From: Oscillospiraceae bacterium
GTDB lineage: Bacteria > Bacillota > Clostridia > Oscillospirales > Ruminococcaceae
Reading direction: 5' to 3'
Assembly: GCA_004557855.1 (NCBI GenBank)
Contig: SFFJ01000006.1
Location: forward strand, 51,450 to 115,449
Length of the DNA stretch: 64,000 nt
This document shows, in pieces, positions 53,330 to 61,544 of the stretch. Each line of letters begins with the position of its first letter. The stretch's first letter is position 1. The position numbers were made by a program, and so were the translations under genes. Below the pieces are notes generated by a model. That model worked only from the letters and a program-made list of their open reading frames with translations. It searched no databases and was not told where the DNA came from.

Positions 53330-54106
53330 ATGCTTCGCTTTTTCAAAATGCAGGCCTGCGGCAACGATTTCGTCTTTCTCGACTGTCGCAGCCAAACCGT
53401 CCCCGCCCCCGAATGCCTTGCCCGCCGCCTTTGCGACCGCCGCTTCGGGGTCGGCGGCGACGGGTTGGTGCTGCTCTCCCCCGCCGAAGGCGCTGACCTT
53501 GCCATGCGCATCTTTAACCCCGACGGTACCGAGGCCGAAATGTGCGGCAACGCCATCCGCTGCGCCGCCCGCTACGCCTGGGACAGCGATTGGGCCCGCC
53601 ACGAGCCGCTTCGCATCCTTACAGCGGCCGGGCTGCGTATGCTGTACACCGCCCCGCAAAATACCGTTGCCGTCGTTATGGGGCGCCCCTCGCCCCTCTC
53701 CGGCAGCCCCATCCGTTGGCAGGAGCAAACCCTCACCCGGCTTTCGGTCGGCAACCCCCACGGGGTGCTGTTCTGCCGGGACGTCGCCGGGTTCCCCCTG
53801 GCGGAGGCTGCCGCCGAAATCGCCAAAACCGCCCGTTTCAATCTGGAGGCGGTGGAGCCGCTGGGCCAGAACCGCCTGAAAATGCGAGTGTGGGAACGGG
53901 GCGTCGGCGAAACACCGGCCTGCGGCACCGGGGCCTGCGCCGCTGCCGTCGCCGCAACGTTAAAAAAGCTGTGTGACCGCAGCCGTCCCGTTTCCGTGGA
54001 AATGCCGGGCGGCACCGTCACCGTTTGCTGGCAGGCCGATGGCCGCATGCTGCTGACCGGCGAAGCACGGTTCGTTTTCCGGGGCGAGTGGCCGCAGGAG
54101 GACTGA
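53330..54106 (+). CDS. dapF: Diaminopimelate epimerase
   Basis: 258 residues. Both catalytic cysteine motifs are present: M-C-G-N-A-I-R-C (first Cys) and A-C-G-T-G-A-C-A (second Cys). The N-terminal F-F-K-M-Q-A-C-G-N-D-F-V is the substrate loop. It converts LL- to meso-diaminopimelate, the residue that MurE (36-37 kb) adds to peptidoglycan and the precursor of lysine. ATG at 53330 is supported by AAGGAGG; the longer open frame upstream runs through repeat K and is rejected. dapL follows. Confidence 0.96.
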   Translation: MLRFFKMQACGNDFVFLDCRSQTVPAPECLARRLCDRRFGVGGDGLVLLSPAEGADLAMRIFNPDGTEAEMCGNAIRCAARYAWDSDWARHEPLRILTAAGLRMLYTAPQNTVAVVMGRPSPLSGSPIRWQEQTLTRLSVGNPHGVLFCRDVAGFPLAEAAAEIAKTARFNLEAVEPLGQNRLKMRVWERGVGETPACGTGACAAAVAATLKKLCDRSRPVSVEMPGGTVTVCWQADGRMLLTGEARFVFRGEWPQED

Positions 54107-54149
54107 CCCGCCCGCTTGCCGTTCTGCCCCGCTTCCCGCAGGGGGCAAA

Positions 54150-54239
54150 CCGGCCCGAAGGGCGGCTCGGCTCCGCCGAGCCCGGCGGCCTGCGGCCGCC
54201 GAAACCGCCCCCACGGGGGCGGTTTGCCCTTCGGGCCGG
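54150..54239. repeat. Cloverleaf element L
   Basis: The 14-bp outer arms 54150-54163 and 54226-54239 enclose three contiguous hairpins: 54164-54182 (8 bp, loop TCC), 54183-54201 (8 bp, loop TGC) and 54202-54225 (11 bp, loop AC). GCAGGGGG on the left and CCCCCTGC on the right lie just outside. It is between dapF and dapL, so dapL may need its own promoter. Confidence 0.93.
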
Positions 54240-54279
54240 ACCCCCTGCTGCACCCATCTCATATTAGGGAGGTTCCCCC

Positions 54280-55464
54280 ATGCTGCCACTCAATCCCGCC
54301 CTCCTCTCCGGGGAGGACTACCTGTTCGCCCGCATCGCCGCTGCAGCCGCCGCCGAGCAGCTGCGCTGCCCCCACCGTCCCGTCCTCTCCCTCGGCATCG
54401 GGGATGTCACCCGGCCCATTGCACCGGTCGCCTCCGAAGCCATGCGTACCGCCGCCGCCGAGCTTGCCTCGGAGGGCGGCCAACGGGGCTACGGCCCTGC
54501 CGCCGGCTACCCCTTTTTGCAAAGGGCGATCGCCGCCCGCTATGACGGCCTGCCCTGCCCCGTCACCCCTGCGGAGATCACCGTCACCCCCGGCAGCAAG
54601 GAAGCCATCGGGGCGCTTTTTTCGCTGTGGGATTGCCAAGTGCCGGTGTGGGTGTGCGACCCTGCCTACCCCGCCTACCGTGCCGCCGCCGAGGCCGCAG
54701 GCCACCCCGTTTTTTCGCTGCCCTGTCGGGAAAAGGACGGCTTTCTGCCCCGCCCGGAGGCGGTCACGCAGCCCGGCCTTATCGTCCTTTGCACCCCCAA
54801 TAACCCCACCGGGGCCGCCATGGACCTTCCCGAAATGACCTGCTGGGTGCGCTTTGCCGGGGAAAGCGGCAGCCTGCTGCTGGTGGATACCGCCTATGCG
54901 GCCTTCCTCACCGGGGAGGCGCTGCCCCGCAGCATTTTCGCCGTGCCGGGGGCGGACCGCTGTGCCGTCGAGATCGGCAGCTTTTCCAAATCCGACGGCT
55001 TTACCGGGGTGCGCTGCGGCTGGGTCGTCCTGCCGGAAAAAACCGGGTGCGGCGCTGCATGGCGATGCCGTCTGGGCAGCCATTCCAATGGCGTCAGCTA
55101 CCCCGTGCAGCGGGCCGCCGAGGCCGCCCTTTCCCCCACCGGACTGCGGCAGCGGCAGCAGGCGCTGGCCGTTTACCGGCAAAATGCCGAAAACATGCTG
55201 CACGCCTTCCGGCAGATGGGGCTGACCTGTGCCGCCCGACGGCCGGGCTGCGAAGCCCCCTATTTATGGGTCAGATGCCCCGATGAGCAGGGCAGCTGGT
55301 ACTGGTTTCATCGCCTGCTGCGGGAGTGTGGCGTGGTCTGCGCACCGGGCGCCGGGTTCGGTACGATGGGAGAGCACTGGCTGCGGTTCACCGCCTTTGG
55401 CGACCCCCGAACCACCGCCGAAGCCCTCCGCCGCATGACCCGCCTGTTCCCCGCAAAAGCGTAA
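54280..55464 (+). CDS. dapL: LL-diaminopimelate aminotransferase-like protein
   Basis: 394 residues, fold type I PLP enzyme. G-E-D-Y-L-F-A-R-I and L-G-I-G-D-V-T-R-P are typical of DapL; T-P-N-N-P-T-G, D-T-A-Y-A-A-F and the PLP lysine in S-F-S-K-S-D-G-F-T-G-V-R follow. DapL makes LL-diaminopimelate directly from tetrahydrodipicolinate, bypassing succinyl or acetyl intermediates. It follows dapF, its next pathway step. TTAGGGAGG precedes the ATG. Some regions are compressed relative to plant and chlamydial DapL, so substrate assignment is by similarity and context. Confidence 0.88.
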   Translation: MLPLNPALLSGEDYLFARIAAAAAAEQLRCPHRPVLSLGIGDVTRPIAPVASEAMRTAAAELASEGGQRGYGPAAGYPFLQRAIAARYDGLPCPVTPAEITVTPGSKEAIGALFSLWDCQVPVWVCDPAYPAYRAAAEAAGHPVFSLPCREKDGFLPRPEAVTQPGLIVLCTPNNPTGAAMDLPEMTCWVRFAGESGSLLLVDTAYAAFLTGEALPRSIFAVPGADRCAVEIGSFSKSDGFTGVRCGWVVLPEKTGCGAAWRCRLGSHSNGVSYPVQRAAEAALSPTGLRQRQQALAVYRQNAENMLHAFRQMGLTCAARRPGCEAPYLWVRCPDEQGSWYWFHRLLRECGVVCAPGAGFGTMGEHWLRFTAFGDPRTTAEALRRMTRLFPAKA

Positions 55465-55537
55465 TATTATCACATCAATATACGAAGCGTATTACGGAAA
55501 ATGATCGGCACCGCCACCGCTTTTGACATTCCCGCTA

Positions 55538-55664
55538 AATTTTCCCCTCCGCATTTAGTCAAATCATCCATCCCCCGCCCGCCTGTTTTGACCATCAAAC
55601 TCCCATTTTTCCGCAAAACAGTTTGTCACTTCCACCAATTTTCCCCTCCGCATTTAGGCAAATC
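55538..55664. repeat. Pair of 28-bp direct repeats in the dapL-HD gap
   Basis: Copies at 55538-55565 and 55637-55664 share AATTTTCCCCTCCGCATTTA plus (G)(T/G)CAAATC with a single mismatch, offset by 99 bases. The sequence before each copy is also alike (TTGACATT or TTGTCACTT). The rest of the 55465-55800 gap shows only the promoter at 55717-55745 and a small hairpin at 55484-55498. Confidence 0.85.
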
Positions 55665-55716
55665 TGCCATTCTCTTTTGTCCGGATCGTCCCCTCTCCGC
55701 CGCTGCATTTTGGGTC

Positions 55717-55745
55717 TTGCAGGGGCGGCGCTTTTGTGCTACACT
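55717..55745 (+). promoter_or_regulatory. Promoter of the HD-domain gene
   Basis: TTGCAG (55717-55722), 17-bp spacer, TACACT (55740-55745) preceded by TGC. Confidence 0.72.
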
Positions 55746-55800
55746 ATGGCAAAGCGGCCGCCCGGCCGCCCCAATCCCCCTGCGGAAAGGACGATGAACC

Positions 55801-56391
55801 ATGGAAAAAACGATCACAAGAGACGAGGCGCTGGCGCTGCTGCGGCAGTATAATAAGGAGCCTTTTCACCTGCAGCACGCACTGACGGTGGAGGCGGTGA
55901 TGCGGTGGTTCGCCAACGATCTGGGCTACGGCGAGGAGGCCGACTTCTGGGCGATGTGCGGCCTTCTGCACGATATCGACTTTGAAATGTGGCCGGAGCA
56001 GCACTGCCTGAAGGCGCCGGAGCTGCTGCGTCCCGCCGGGGTGGGGGAGCAGATGATCCACACCATCTGCAGCCACGGGCACAAGATCTGCACCGACGTT
56101 TCCCCCGAAAAGGAGATGGAAAAGGTGCTGTTCGCCTGCGATGAGCTGACCGGTCTTATCGGGGCGGCGGCGCTGATGAGGCCCAGCAAAAGCTGTACCG
56201 ACATGGAGCTTTCCAGCGTGAAAAAGAAGTTTAAGGACAAGAAATTTGCGGCGGGCTGCTCCCGTGAGGTGATCCGGGACGGTGCCGAGCTGCTGGGCTG
56301 GGAGCTGGACACCCTGATCCAAAAGACGCTCACGGCGATGCAGCAAAGCGAAGCCGGCGTCCGGGAGGAGCTGGCGGCGCTGACGAAATGA
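55801..56391 (+). CDS. HD-domain hydrolase
   Basis: 196 residues. The metal-binding H...HD...D pattern is visible: H-L-Q-H-A-L-T-V-E (first His), L-L-H-D-I-D-F-E (HD pair), I-C-S-H-G-H and later C-D-E-L-T-G. This is the HDIG/HDOD-like phosphohydrolase type found in many Firmicutes as a small stand-alone protein. Substrate unknown; nucleotides or phosphodiesters are usual. GGAAAGGA precedes the ATG. Single-gene transcript with promoter and terminator. Confidence 0.88.
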   Translation: MEKTITRDEALALLRQYNKEPFHLQHALTVEAVMRWFANDLGYGEEADFWAMCGLLHDIDFEMWPEQHCLKAPELLRPAGVGEQMIHTICSHGHKICTDVSPEKEMEKVLFACDELTGLIGAAALMRPSKSCTDMELSSVKKKFKDKKFAAGCSREVIRDGAELLGWELDTLIQKTLTAMQQSEAGVREELAALTK

Positions 56392-56406
56392 TTTTCGGCG
56401 CAAAAA

Positions 56407-56443
56407 TACCCCCATCGGAGCGAAAAACTCCTGTGGGGGTTTT
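56407..56443 (+). terminator. Terminator of the HD-domain gene
   Basis: ACCCCCA and TGTGGGGGT-type arms, with an inner GGAG/CTCC pair and a TTTT tail. Confidence 0.8.
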
Positions 56444-56455
56444 CGTATTCTGCTG

Positions 56456-57028
56456 TCAGTCCGGACGAATGGTATCCGCATCCACCCAGCCGTAAATGCC
56501 CTCCTCATCCAGCGAAACCACGTGGAAGGGGTGCGGTGCGCCCTCGGCGTAGAAGGTCACCACGCACAGGCTCTCCCCGGTAAAGCTGCGGGCCGGCTCC
56601 CCGGTGCGGGAGCCGCCATACACCCCGCCCCCGGTAAAGACCACCCGGCTATCCACCCCGATGGCGGTCAGCGGGTTTTCACTTTCCCCGGCGGCGGTCA
56701 GCGCCTGCTCCGCCGCAACCAGCTTTTCCAGATTGCCCACACGGGCCTGCTGCTGGGCGGAAAGGCAGCGGTAGGCCAGCCGTGCGGTATGGATGCGCGC
56801 GGCGTCCGCTTCTGCGGGGTGCTCCGGCAGCTCGGCGATGAGCCGTTCCACCTCCGCAGGGGTCAGCCCCTGCTGCGGGTGCAGCTCCCCGGCCGGGGGC
56901 TGCTCGATGGGCTTCCCGAAAAACGGCAGCGTTACGAAACCATTGAGCGCCAGCAGTGTGGTGGTGATGGCCGCAGCGGCCAGCAGCCCTATGGCAATAT
57001 ACAAAATATGTTTTCTCATTTTCATCAT
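56456..57028 (-). CDS. Membrane-anchored protein with SH3-like C-terminal domain
   Basis: 190 residues. A basic start and one membrane helix (about 7-28) precede a helical region (about 50-115) and a C-terminal domain (about 122-187). That domain has F-T-G-G-G-V-Y-G-G-S, F-T-G-E-S-L-C-V-V-T-F-Y and I-Y-G-W-V-D-A-D-T-I, the pattern of bacterial SH3-like domains that bind peptidoglycan. Most of it is predicted outside the membrane. The family is not one I can name. AAGGGA is upstream of the ATG, and a good promoter lies at 57096-57124. Confidence 0.75.
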   Translation of the reverse strand: MMKMRKHILYIAIGLLAAAAITTTLLALNGFVTLPFFGKPIEQPPAGELHPQQGLTPAEVERLIAELPEHPAEADAARIHTARLAYRCLSAQQQARVGNLEKLVAAEQALTAAGESENPLTAIGVDSRVVFTGGGVYGGSRTGEPARSFTGESLCVVTFYAEGAPHPFHVVSLDEEGIYGWVDADTIRPD

Positions 57029-57095
57029 GCAAACGTCCCTTACTGCGCCTTGCGGCTTTGATGTTCTCCTGCGGGGGGCGATGTCCTATGAGGTG

Positions 57096-57124
57096 ATTAT
57101 AGCAGAATCCGGCGGTCTTGGCAA
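57096..57124 (-). promoter_or_regulatory. Promoter of the SH3-like membrane protein gene
   Basis: On the minus strand: TTGCCA (57119-57124), 17-bp spacer, TATAAT (57096-57101). Confidence 0.78.
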
Positions 57125-57136
57125 CCTGCCCACGGC

Positions 57137-57172
57137 AAAGGGAGCGCCCGCCGCGTGGCAGACGCTCCCTTT
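57137..57172 (-). terminator. Terminator-like hairpin after codA
   Basis: AAAGGGAGCG and CGCTCCCTTT form a 10-bp stem, but only three T follow on the minus strand. It lies 36 bases beyond the codA stop codon. Confidence 0.6.
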
Positions 57173-57207
57173 CAGAGAGACAAACAGGAAAGAGTACAGG
57201 CGTTTTC

Positions 57208-58443
57208 TTAATAATGTACGGTGGTCTCCTTGGGCTTGGTCTCGGCAACCAGCTTACCGTTGCGGTAGGAGTACAGCACGGATACATCATAGTTGAGGGC
57301 ATCGTACCAGTTCTTCGCATCGAATACAACGAAGTTGGCGGCGTTGCCTTCCTTAATGCCGTAGCTGTCACCCAGGTGCAGGGTGCGGGCGGCATTGGTG
57401 GTAACAAACTTGTAGGAGTTGCAGATCTCATCGTAGCCCAGCATATGGCCGGCATACAGGCCCATGAATACGGGGTCACGCATATTGCCGTTGCCCAGGG
57501 GGTTCCACGGATCGAAGATATCATCGTAGCCGAAGGATACATTGATGCCCTCTGCGGTCAGCTCCTTGACGCGGGTCATGCTGCGGCGCTTGGGATAGGT
57601 ATCGGCACGGCCGCCCAGGTGTACGTTAACGCAGGGATTGGCCACAAAGTTCATGCCGCTCATCTTCAGGATACGCATCAGGCGGATCACATAGGCGTTA
57701 TTGTAGCTGTGCATGGCGGTGGTGTGGGAAGCGGTGACCATATCGCGCATTCCGGTCTCGTAGGCACGGGTGGCAACGGTCTCCAGGCCGCGGGAAGCCT
57801 CGTCATCGATCTCGTCGCAGTGGACGTCGATGAGCTTATTGTATTTCTGGGCCAGCTCAAAGCAGATGTTGAGGGACTCAACGGAATACTCACGGGTGAA
57901 CTCGAAGTGAGGGATGGCACCGGCAGCGTCGGCGCCCATCTTCAGGGAGTCCTCCAGCAGCTCTTTGCCCTTGGGATAGCTCAAAATGCCGTACTGGGGG
58001 AAGGCGACGATCTGGATATCCATGAAGTCCTTGACTTCCTCACGCAGCTCCAGCAGCGCCTCCATAGCGGTCAGCTTGGGGTCGTTGATGTCAACGTGGG
58101 TACGGACGTGCTGGATACCGTTGGAGGCCTGCATCCGGATGGCTCTGTTTACACGGTCCTTTACCTCCTGCTTGGTCAGGAAGGGCTTATACTCCTCCCA
58201 GCGCTGAATGCCCTCGAACAGGGTGCCGCTCATGTTCCAGTGGGGACGGCCTGCGGTCAGGCAGGTATCCAGGTGGACGTGAGACTCGATGACGGGGGGC
58301 AGGGCCAGCTTGCCGCCGCAGTCTACCACCTCTTCGCCGGGAAGGGCTTCGAGGTTCGCAGCGATCTTTTCAAACTTACCGTCGGTCACACGGATATCAA
58401 CCGCTTCGGTTGCGTTTTCGATGAACAGATTCTTAAAAAGCAT
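57208..58443 (-). CDS. codA: Cytosine deaminase / amidohydrolase
   Basis: 411 residues, amidohydrolase TIM barrel. Metal motifs are S-H-V-H-L-D (two His), D-V-H-C-D-E-I-D-D-E (His and catalytic Glu), A-S-H-T-T-A-M-H (His) and G-Y-D-D-I-F-D-P-W (Asp). Together these match cytosine deaminase CodA, which converts cytosine to uracil. ATG at 58443 follows AAGGAGG. codB lies 47 bases upstream in the same operon. Other amidohydrolases of this branch act on related ring compounds, so cytosine is the best rather than the only candidate. Confidence 0.92.
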   Translation of the reverse strand: MLFKNLFIENATEAVDIRVTDGKFEKIAANLEALPGEEVVDCGGKLALPPVIESHVHLDTCLTAGRPHWNMSGTLFEGIQRWEEYKPFLTKQEVKDRVNRAIRMQASNGIQHVRTHVDINDPKLTAMEALLELREEVKDFMDIQIVAFPQYGILSYPKGKELLEDSLKMGADAAGAIPHFEFTREYSVESLNICFELAQKYNKLIDVHCDEIDDEASRGLETVATRAYETGMRDMVTASHTTAMHSYNNAYVIRLMRILKMSGMNFVANPCVNVHLGGRADTYPKRRSMTRVKELTAEGINVSFGYDDIFDPWNPLGNGNMRDPVFMGLYAGHMLGYDEICNSYKFVTTNAARTLHLGDSYGIKEGNAANFVVFDAKNWYDALNYDVSVLYSYRNGKLVAETKPKETTVHY

Positions 58444-58490
58444 GGGTTTCACTCCTCCTTGAGAGATCATATTGCATTTTCAGACGGAGC

Positions 58491-59735
58491 TTACTTGTTG
58501 GCGCCGGTCAGCTCGCCGATGAAGAAGAAGATGGCGGATACGACCATCGCATTAACGGCTGCAATACCCCACTGCAGGAAGTTTGCAACAGCGGCAGCGG
58601 CGATGATGCCGAGCACGTTGAACCAGTTGACAACAGCCTCGGTGTGCTTGCCATCGTACTTGCTGCGGTTCTTGAAGTAGTCGAGGATCACGATCATGCC
58701 GATGGGAGGCAGAGCGCAGTTCAGAACGTTCAGCCAGCCGCAGAAGTTGTAGTACAGCCAGATAGCCAGAGCGGTACCGATGATGCCGGCAACCCAGGTG
58801 AGGTGCTTCATGGGCTTACCGGTGATGTTGGCGAGACCCAGACCGCCGGTGTACAGAGCGTTATTGTTGGTGGTCCAGATGTTGGCGCCCAGAACGATGA
58901 GGGCGGGGATTGCCAGACCCTGTGCGATCATTACATAGAAGATATCCTCTTTGCCGGTGAAAGCACCGCCGATGGCGCCGAAGCAGAACATCAGGGTGTT
59001 GCCCAGGAAGAAAGCGATGACGGTGGTCCAGACAGCAACCTTACGGTTCTTGGCAAAACGAATGAAGTTGGGGGTGGCGGTACCGCCGGAGATGAAGGAG
59101 CCGATAACATAGCCGACACCGGTGAACAGGGAGATCTTGCCGGCAGACTGACCGAAGATGGCAGAAAGGCCGCCGCCCTCTACGCCTGCGGTGATCATGG
59201 AATAAACACCGAGGATAACGATCAGCGGAACGGAGATATAAGCAACGATCTCCAGACCCTTCATGCCGGTAGCCGCGGTAGCGGTCATCAGCAGGCCGGC
59301 GATGATGGTGATAACCCACTCATTGACACCGAGCAGCTCGGCAGCGGGGATGGAGAACATGGCAACGCCTACGCCGAACCAACCGATCTGGGTGAAGCCC
59401 AGCAGGAAGGAGGACAGGTAGGAGCCCTTGGTACCGAATGCACGACGGCACAGCAGGTCCATGGTCATGCCGGTGGAAGCGCCGATGTAGGCCAGGACGC
59501 CGCAGTAGGCGGAAAGGATAACGCCGCCGATGATGCAGGCCCAGATGAAGCCGGTGAGATCGAGGCCGTTACCGAGCTTTGCGCCTACGCTCATGCTGGC
59601 GCTGAAGAAGGTAAAGCCTACCATTACGAAGAACATGTTCCAGAAGCCTTTGCGTGCCGACTCGGGTACTGCTTCCAGGGAATAGTCAGCATCGATTTTT
59701 TCGACTGCTTTTGCAGCCTTGGTGTTTTCAGACAT
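58491..59735 (-). CDS. codB: NCS1-family cytosine permease
   Basis: 414 residues, about 12 membrane segments. The NCS1/CodB pattern includes F-F-S-A-S-M-S-V-G-A near residue 48, G-A-S-T-G-M-T-M-D-L-L, G-W-F-G-V-G-V-A and W-T-T-N-N-N-A-L-Y. It imports cytosine or related bases with Na+ or H+. ATG at 59735 has GAGGAGG 9 bases upstream. It is first gene of the codBA operon, whose promoter carries LacI-type operator O1. Confidence 0.93.
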   Translation of the reverse strand: MSENTKAAKAVEKIDADYSLEAVPESARKGFWNMFFVMVGFTFFSASMSVGAKLGNGLDLTGFIWACIIGGVILSAYCGVLAYIGASTGMTMDLLCRRAFGTKGSYLSSFLLGFTQIGWFGVGVAMFSIPAAELLGVNEWVITIIAGLLMTATAATGMKGLEIVAYISVPLIVILGVYSMITAGVEGGGLSAIFGQSAGKISLFTGVGYVIGSFISGGTATPNFIRFAKNRKVAVWTTVIAFFLGNTLMFCFGAIGGAFTGKEDIFYVMIAQGLAIPALIVLGANIWTTNNNALYTGGLGLANITGKPMKHLTWVAGIIGTALAIWLYYNFCGWLNVLNCALPPIGMIVILDYFKNRSKYDGKHTEAVVNWFNVLGIIAAAAVANFLQWGIAAVNAMVVSAIFFFIGELTGANK

Positions 59736-59818
59736 TGTGAATAACCTCCTCAAAGTTGTTCAGAAGCCGGTCAACACTCGCAAATCAGCGAAAGCCCCAT
59801 CGGGTTTGCCGCCCTTTA

Positions 59819-59832
59819 TGTAACCGGTTTCA
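59819..59832. promoter_or_regulatory. LacI-type operator O1
   Basis: TGTAACCGGTTTCA, an imperfect palindrome with the central CG of LacI-family sites. It lies about 6-20 bases downstream of the codBA transcription start, a repression position. Confidence 0.8.
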
Positions 59833-59844
59833 TCTGACAGTTTC

Positions 59845-59874
59845 ATCATATCACGCCAAAATGCCCTTTGTCCA
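59845..59874 (-). promoter_or_regulatory. Promoter of codBA
   Basis: On the minus strand: TGGACA (59869-59874), 18-bp spacer, TATGAT (59845-59850). The 59736-60469 gap holds this promoter, three operators, the regulator promoter and the 69-bp repeats. Confidence 0.68.
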
Positions 59875-59937
59875 CCCCCTTTCGGCCCTCCTGCTGCCAA
59901 AAATAACACCATTTCCTTGTGAATTATGCTCAAACAA

Positions 59938-59952
59938 AGTAACCGTTTACAT
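59938..59952. promoter_or_regulatory. LacI-type operator O2
   Basis: AGTAACCGTTTACAT matches O1 and O3. It lies between the divergent codBA and regulator promoters, 28 bases upstream of the regulator's -35 box. Confidence 0.75.
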
Positions 59953-59979
59953 AAAAACCGCTGTTTTCTACATTTTTCT

Positions 59980-60008
59980 TTGCAAATAACCCCCCATTAT
60001 GCTATAAT
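59980..60008 (+). promoter_or_regulatory. Promoter of the LacI-family regulator
   Basis: TTGCAA (59980-59985), 17-bp spacer, TATAAT (60003-60008). It implies a leader of about 455 bases that includes the 69-bp tandem repeats. Confidence 0.8.
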
Positions 60009-60148
60009 TGCGTTGTAAAAACCGCACCTTCGCTTTGCAGGACTGCACGCCTGCTGCGGCAGGGATTTTCCCTGTTTCGGTCGGGCTGACCCACCATTCC
60101 GGCGGGCGCGGCCTCCGCTTAACTCGGGCTGACCCTTCGTTTCACTCC

Positions 60149-60415
60149 GGGCAGCCCTCCCCGCTGCGGCGCGCCCGCCTTTCCCCACCGGGTCTGTCGA
60201 CCCGTCGGGGGCCCCATGGGCAGCCCTCCCCGCTGCGGCGCGCCCGCCTTCCCCCACCGGGTCTGTCGACCCGTCGGGGGCCCCATGGGCAGCCCTCCCC
60301 GCTGTGGCGCGCCCGCCTTTCCCCACCGGGTCTGTCGACCCGTCGGGGGCCCCATGGGCAGCCCTCCCCGCTGCGGCGCACCCGCCTTCCCCCACCGGGT
60401 CTGTCGACCCGTCGT
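60149..60415. repeat. 69-bp tandem repeat, four copies
   Basis: Units start at 60149, 60218, 60287 and 60356 (the last is shortened by its right end). Each contains GGGCAGCCCTCCCCGCTG, CGGGTCTGTCGACCCG (a hairpin with a GTCGAC centre) and GGGGCCCCAT. Copies differ at a few bases (for example GCGGCGC or GTGGCGC). The period is a multiple of three, so peptide-like repeats appear in both directions, but no start signal or codon pattern supports coding. It lies in the transcribed leader of the regulator. Confidence 0.92.
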
Positions 60416-60455
60416 TCCCCCGCAGGCCGCACCCGTTCCTCCCGGCCAAACCCAA

Positions 60456-60470
60456 TGTAACCGTTTATCA
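60456..60470. promoter_or_regulatory. LacI-type operator O3
   Basis: TGTAACCGTTTATCA is close to O1 and O2. It is directly before the regulator reading frame, where bound protein could block elongation. Confidence 0.72.
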
Positions 60471-61525
60471 TGATCCCCCCGAATGAGGAGGTGAACGCCA
60501 TCAATATCAAGGAAGTCGCCAAGGCCGCAGGGGTCTCGGTCGCCACCATCAGCCGGGTGCTCAATCACCCCGAGCAGGTGCAGCCCGAAACCAAAACCCA
60601 CGTGCTGGCGGTGATGGAAAGTCTCAATTACCGCCCCAACTGGTTCGCCCGCGGCCTCAACCTCGGCAAAACCAGCACCATCGCGCTGCTGGTGCCCAAT
60701 ATCGAAAGCCGTCGTTACCGGGAGATCCTTTCCGGTGTGGAAACGGTCGCCCTGAAAAAGCAGCATATCGTCATGCTGTGCAATACCCACGCCGACCCCG
60801 ATCAGGAGGCCGAATACCTCAAAATGGTGGTCAGCCGGCAGGTGGATGGCGTCATCGTGGCATCCTCCATGCTGGCGCCGGCGCAGCTCACCACCCTCAT
60901 CGGCCCCGACCAGCCGTGGGTACACATCGGGCCGGGCATGGGGGAGGCGTGCCGGAACCTCTGTTATATAAATTATGAGGAAGGCACCTACCAAATGACC
61001 ACCCATTTAATAAAAATGGGGCAGACCGAGATTGCGCTGCTGCTGGATGAAGCCCCCCTGACCGAAATGAAGCAGGTAACCGAGGGCTACCGCCGGGCGC
61101 TGCGGGAGCAGCTTCCCGGTGCCGGGGAGTGCATCCTCACCGAGCAGGACAGCCCCCGCGGCGGGTTTCTCATCACCCAGCGGCTGCTGCAAAATGACGC
61201 CCTCCCCCCTGCCATGATCACCGCCAGCAGCGGGCAGGCCAGCGGCGTTTTGAAGGCCCTGCAGGGGGAAGGCATCCCGGTGCCGGAGCAGATGGCGCTG
61301 GCCTGTCTTTCGGACTCCGCCACCTGTTCCATCCTGGAGCCGCCCCTGACGGCGCTGGAGTCGCCCAATAAACGACTGGGCATGGTGGCCGCCCGTATGC
61401 TGTTCGATACCATCGAGGACAACGGCGAGGAGGGCTACGGCCCGCAGGAGGTCATCCTGCAGCCCAAGTTGAAGATCCGCCGCAGCTGCGGCAACACCAA
61501 GCCCATTTATGAGCTGTTTGGATAA
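60470..61525 (+). CDS. LacI-family transcriptional regulator
   Basis: About 340-351 residues. The helix-turn-helix I-N-I-K-E-V-A-K-A-A-G-V-S-V-A-T-I-S-R-V-L-N is followed by the hinge and a periplasmic-binding-type effector domain. It probably represses codBA and its own operon through the three TGTAACCG-type sites. The start is unclear. ATG at 60470 has no ribosome site, GTG at 60491 sits directly on GAGGAG, and the position where family members have M (before N-I-K-E) is ATC at 60500, 8 bases after AGGAGG. The longest reading is given. The flavoprotein gene follows 19 bases downstream. Confidence 0.85.
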   Translation: MIPPNEEVNAINIKEVAKAAGVSVATISRVLNHPEQVQPETKTHVLAVMESLNYRPNWFARGLNLGKTSTIALLVPNIESRRYREILSGVETVALKKQHIVMLCNTHADPDQEAEYLKMVVSRQVDGVIVASSMLAPAQLTTLIGPDQPWVHIGPGMGEACRNLCYINYEEGTYQMTTHLIKMGQTEIALLLDEAPLTEMKQVTEGYRRALREQLPGAGECILTEQDSPRGGFLITQRLLQNDALPPAMITASSGQASGVLKALQGEGIPVPEQMALACLSDSATCSILEPPLTALESPNKRLGMVAARMLFDTIEDNGEEGYGPQEVILQPKLKIRRSCGNTKPIYELFG

Positions 61526-61544
61526 AGGAAAGGGGGCAACCGTC

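Noticed and set aside
60060-60420. Additional cloverleaf element in the codB-LacI gap
   Set aside because: The 69-bp units form single hairpins but no enclosing outer stem with three inner hairpins, so I treat them as a different repeat.
60008-60460. A coding region for a proline/arginine-rich 23-residue repeat protein over the 69-bp repeats (and a Gly/Ala-rich one on the other strand)
   Set aside because: The 69-bp period keeps both strands open by chance. There is no ATG with a ribosome site and the composition is that of GC repeats; it is better read as an untranslated leader.
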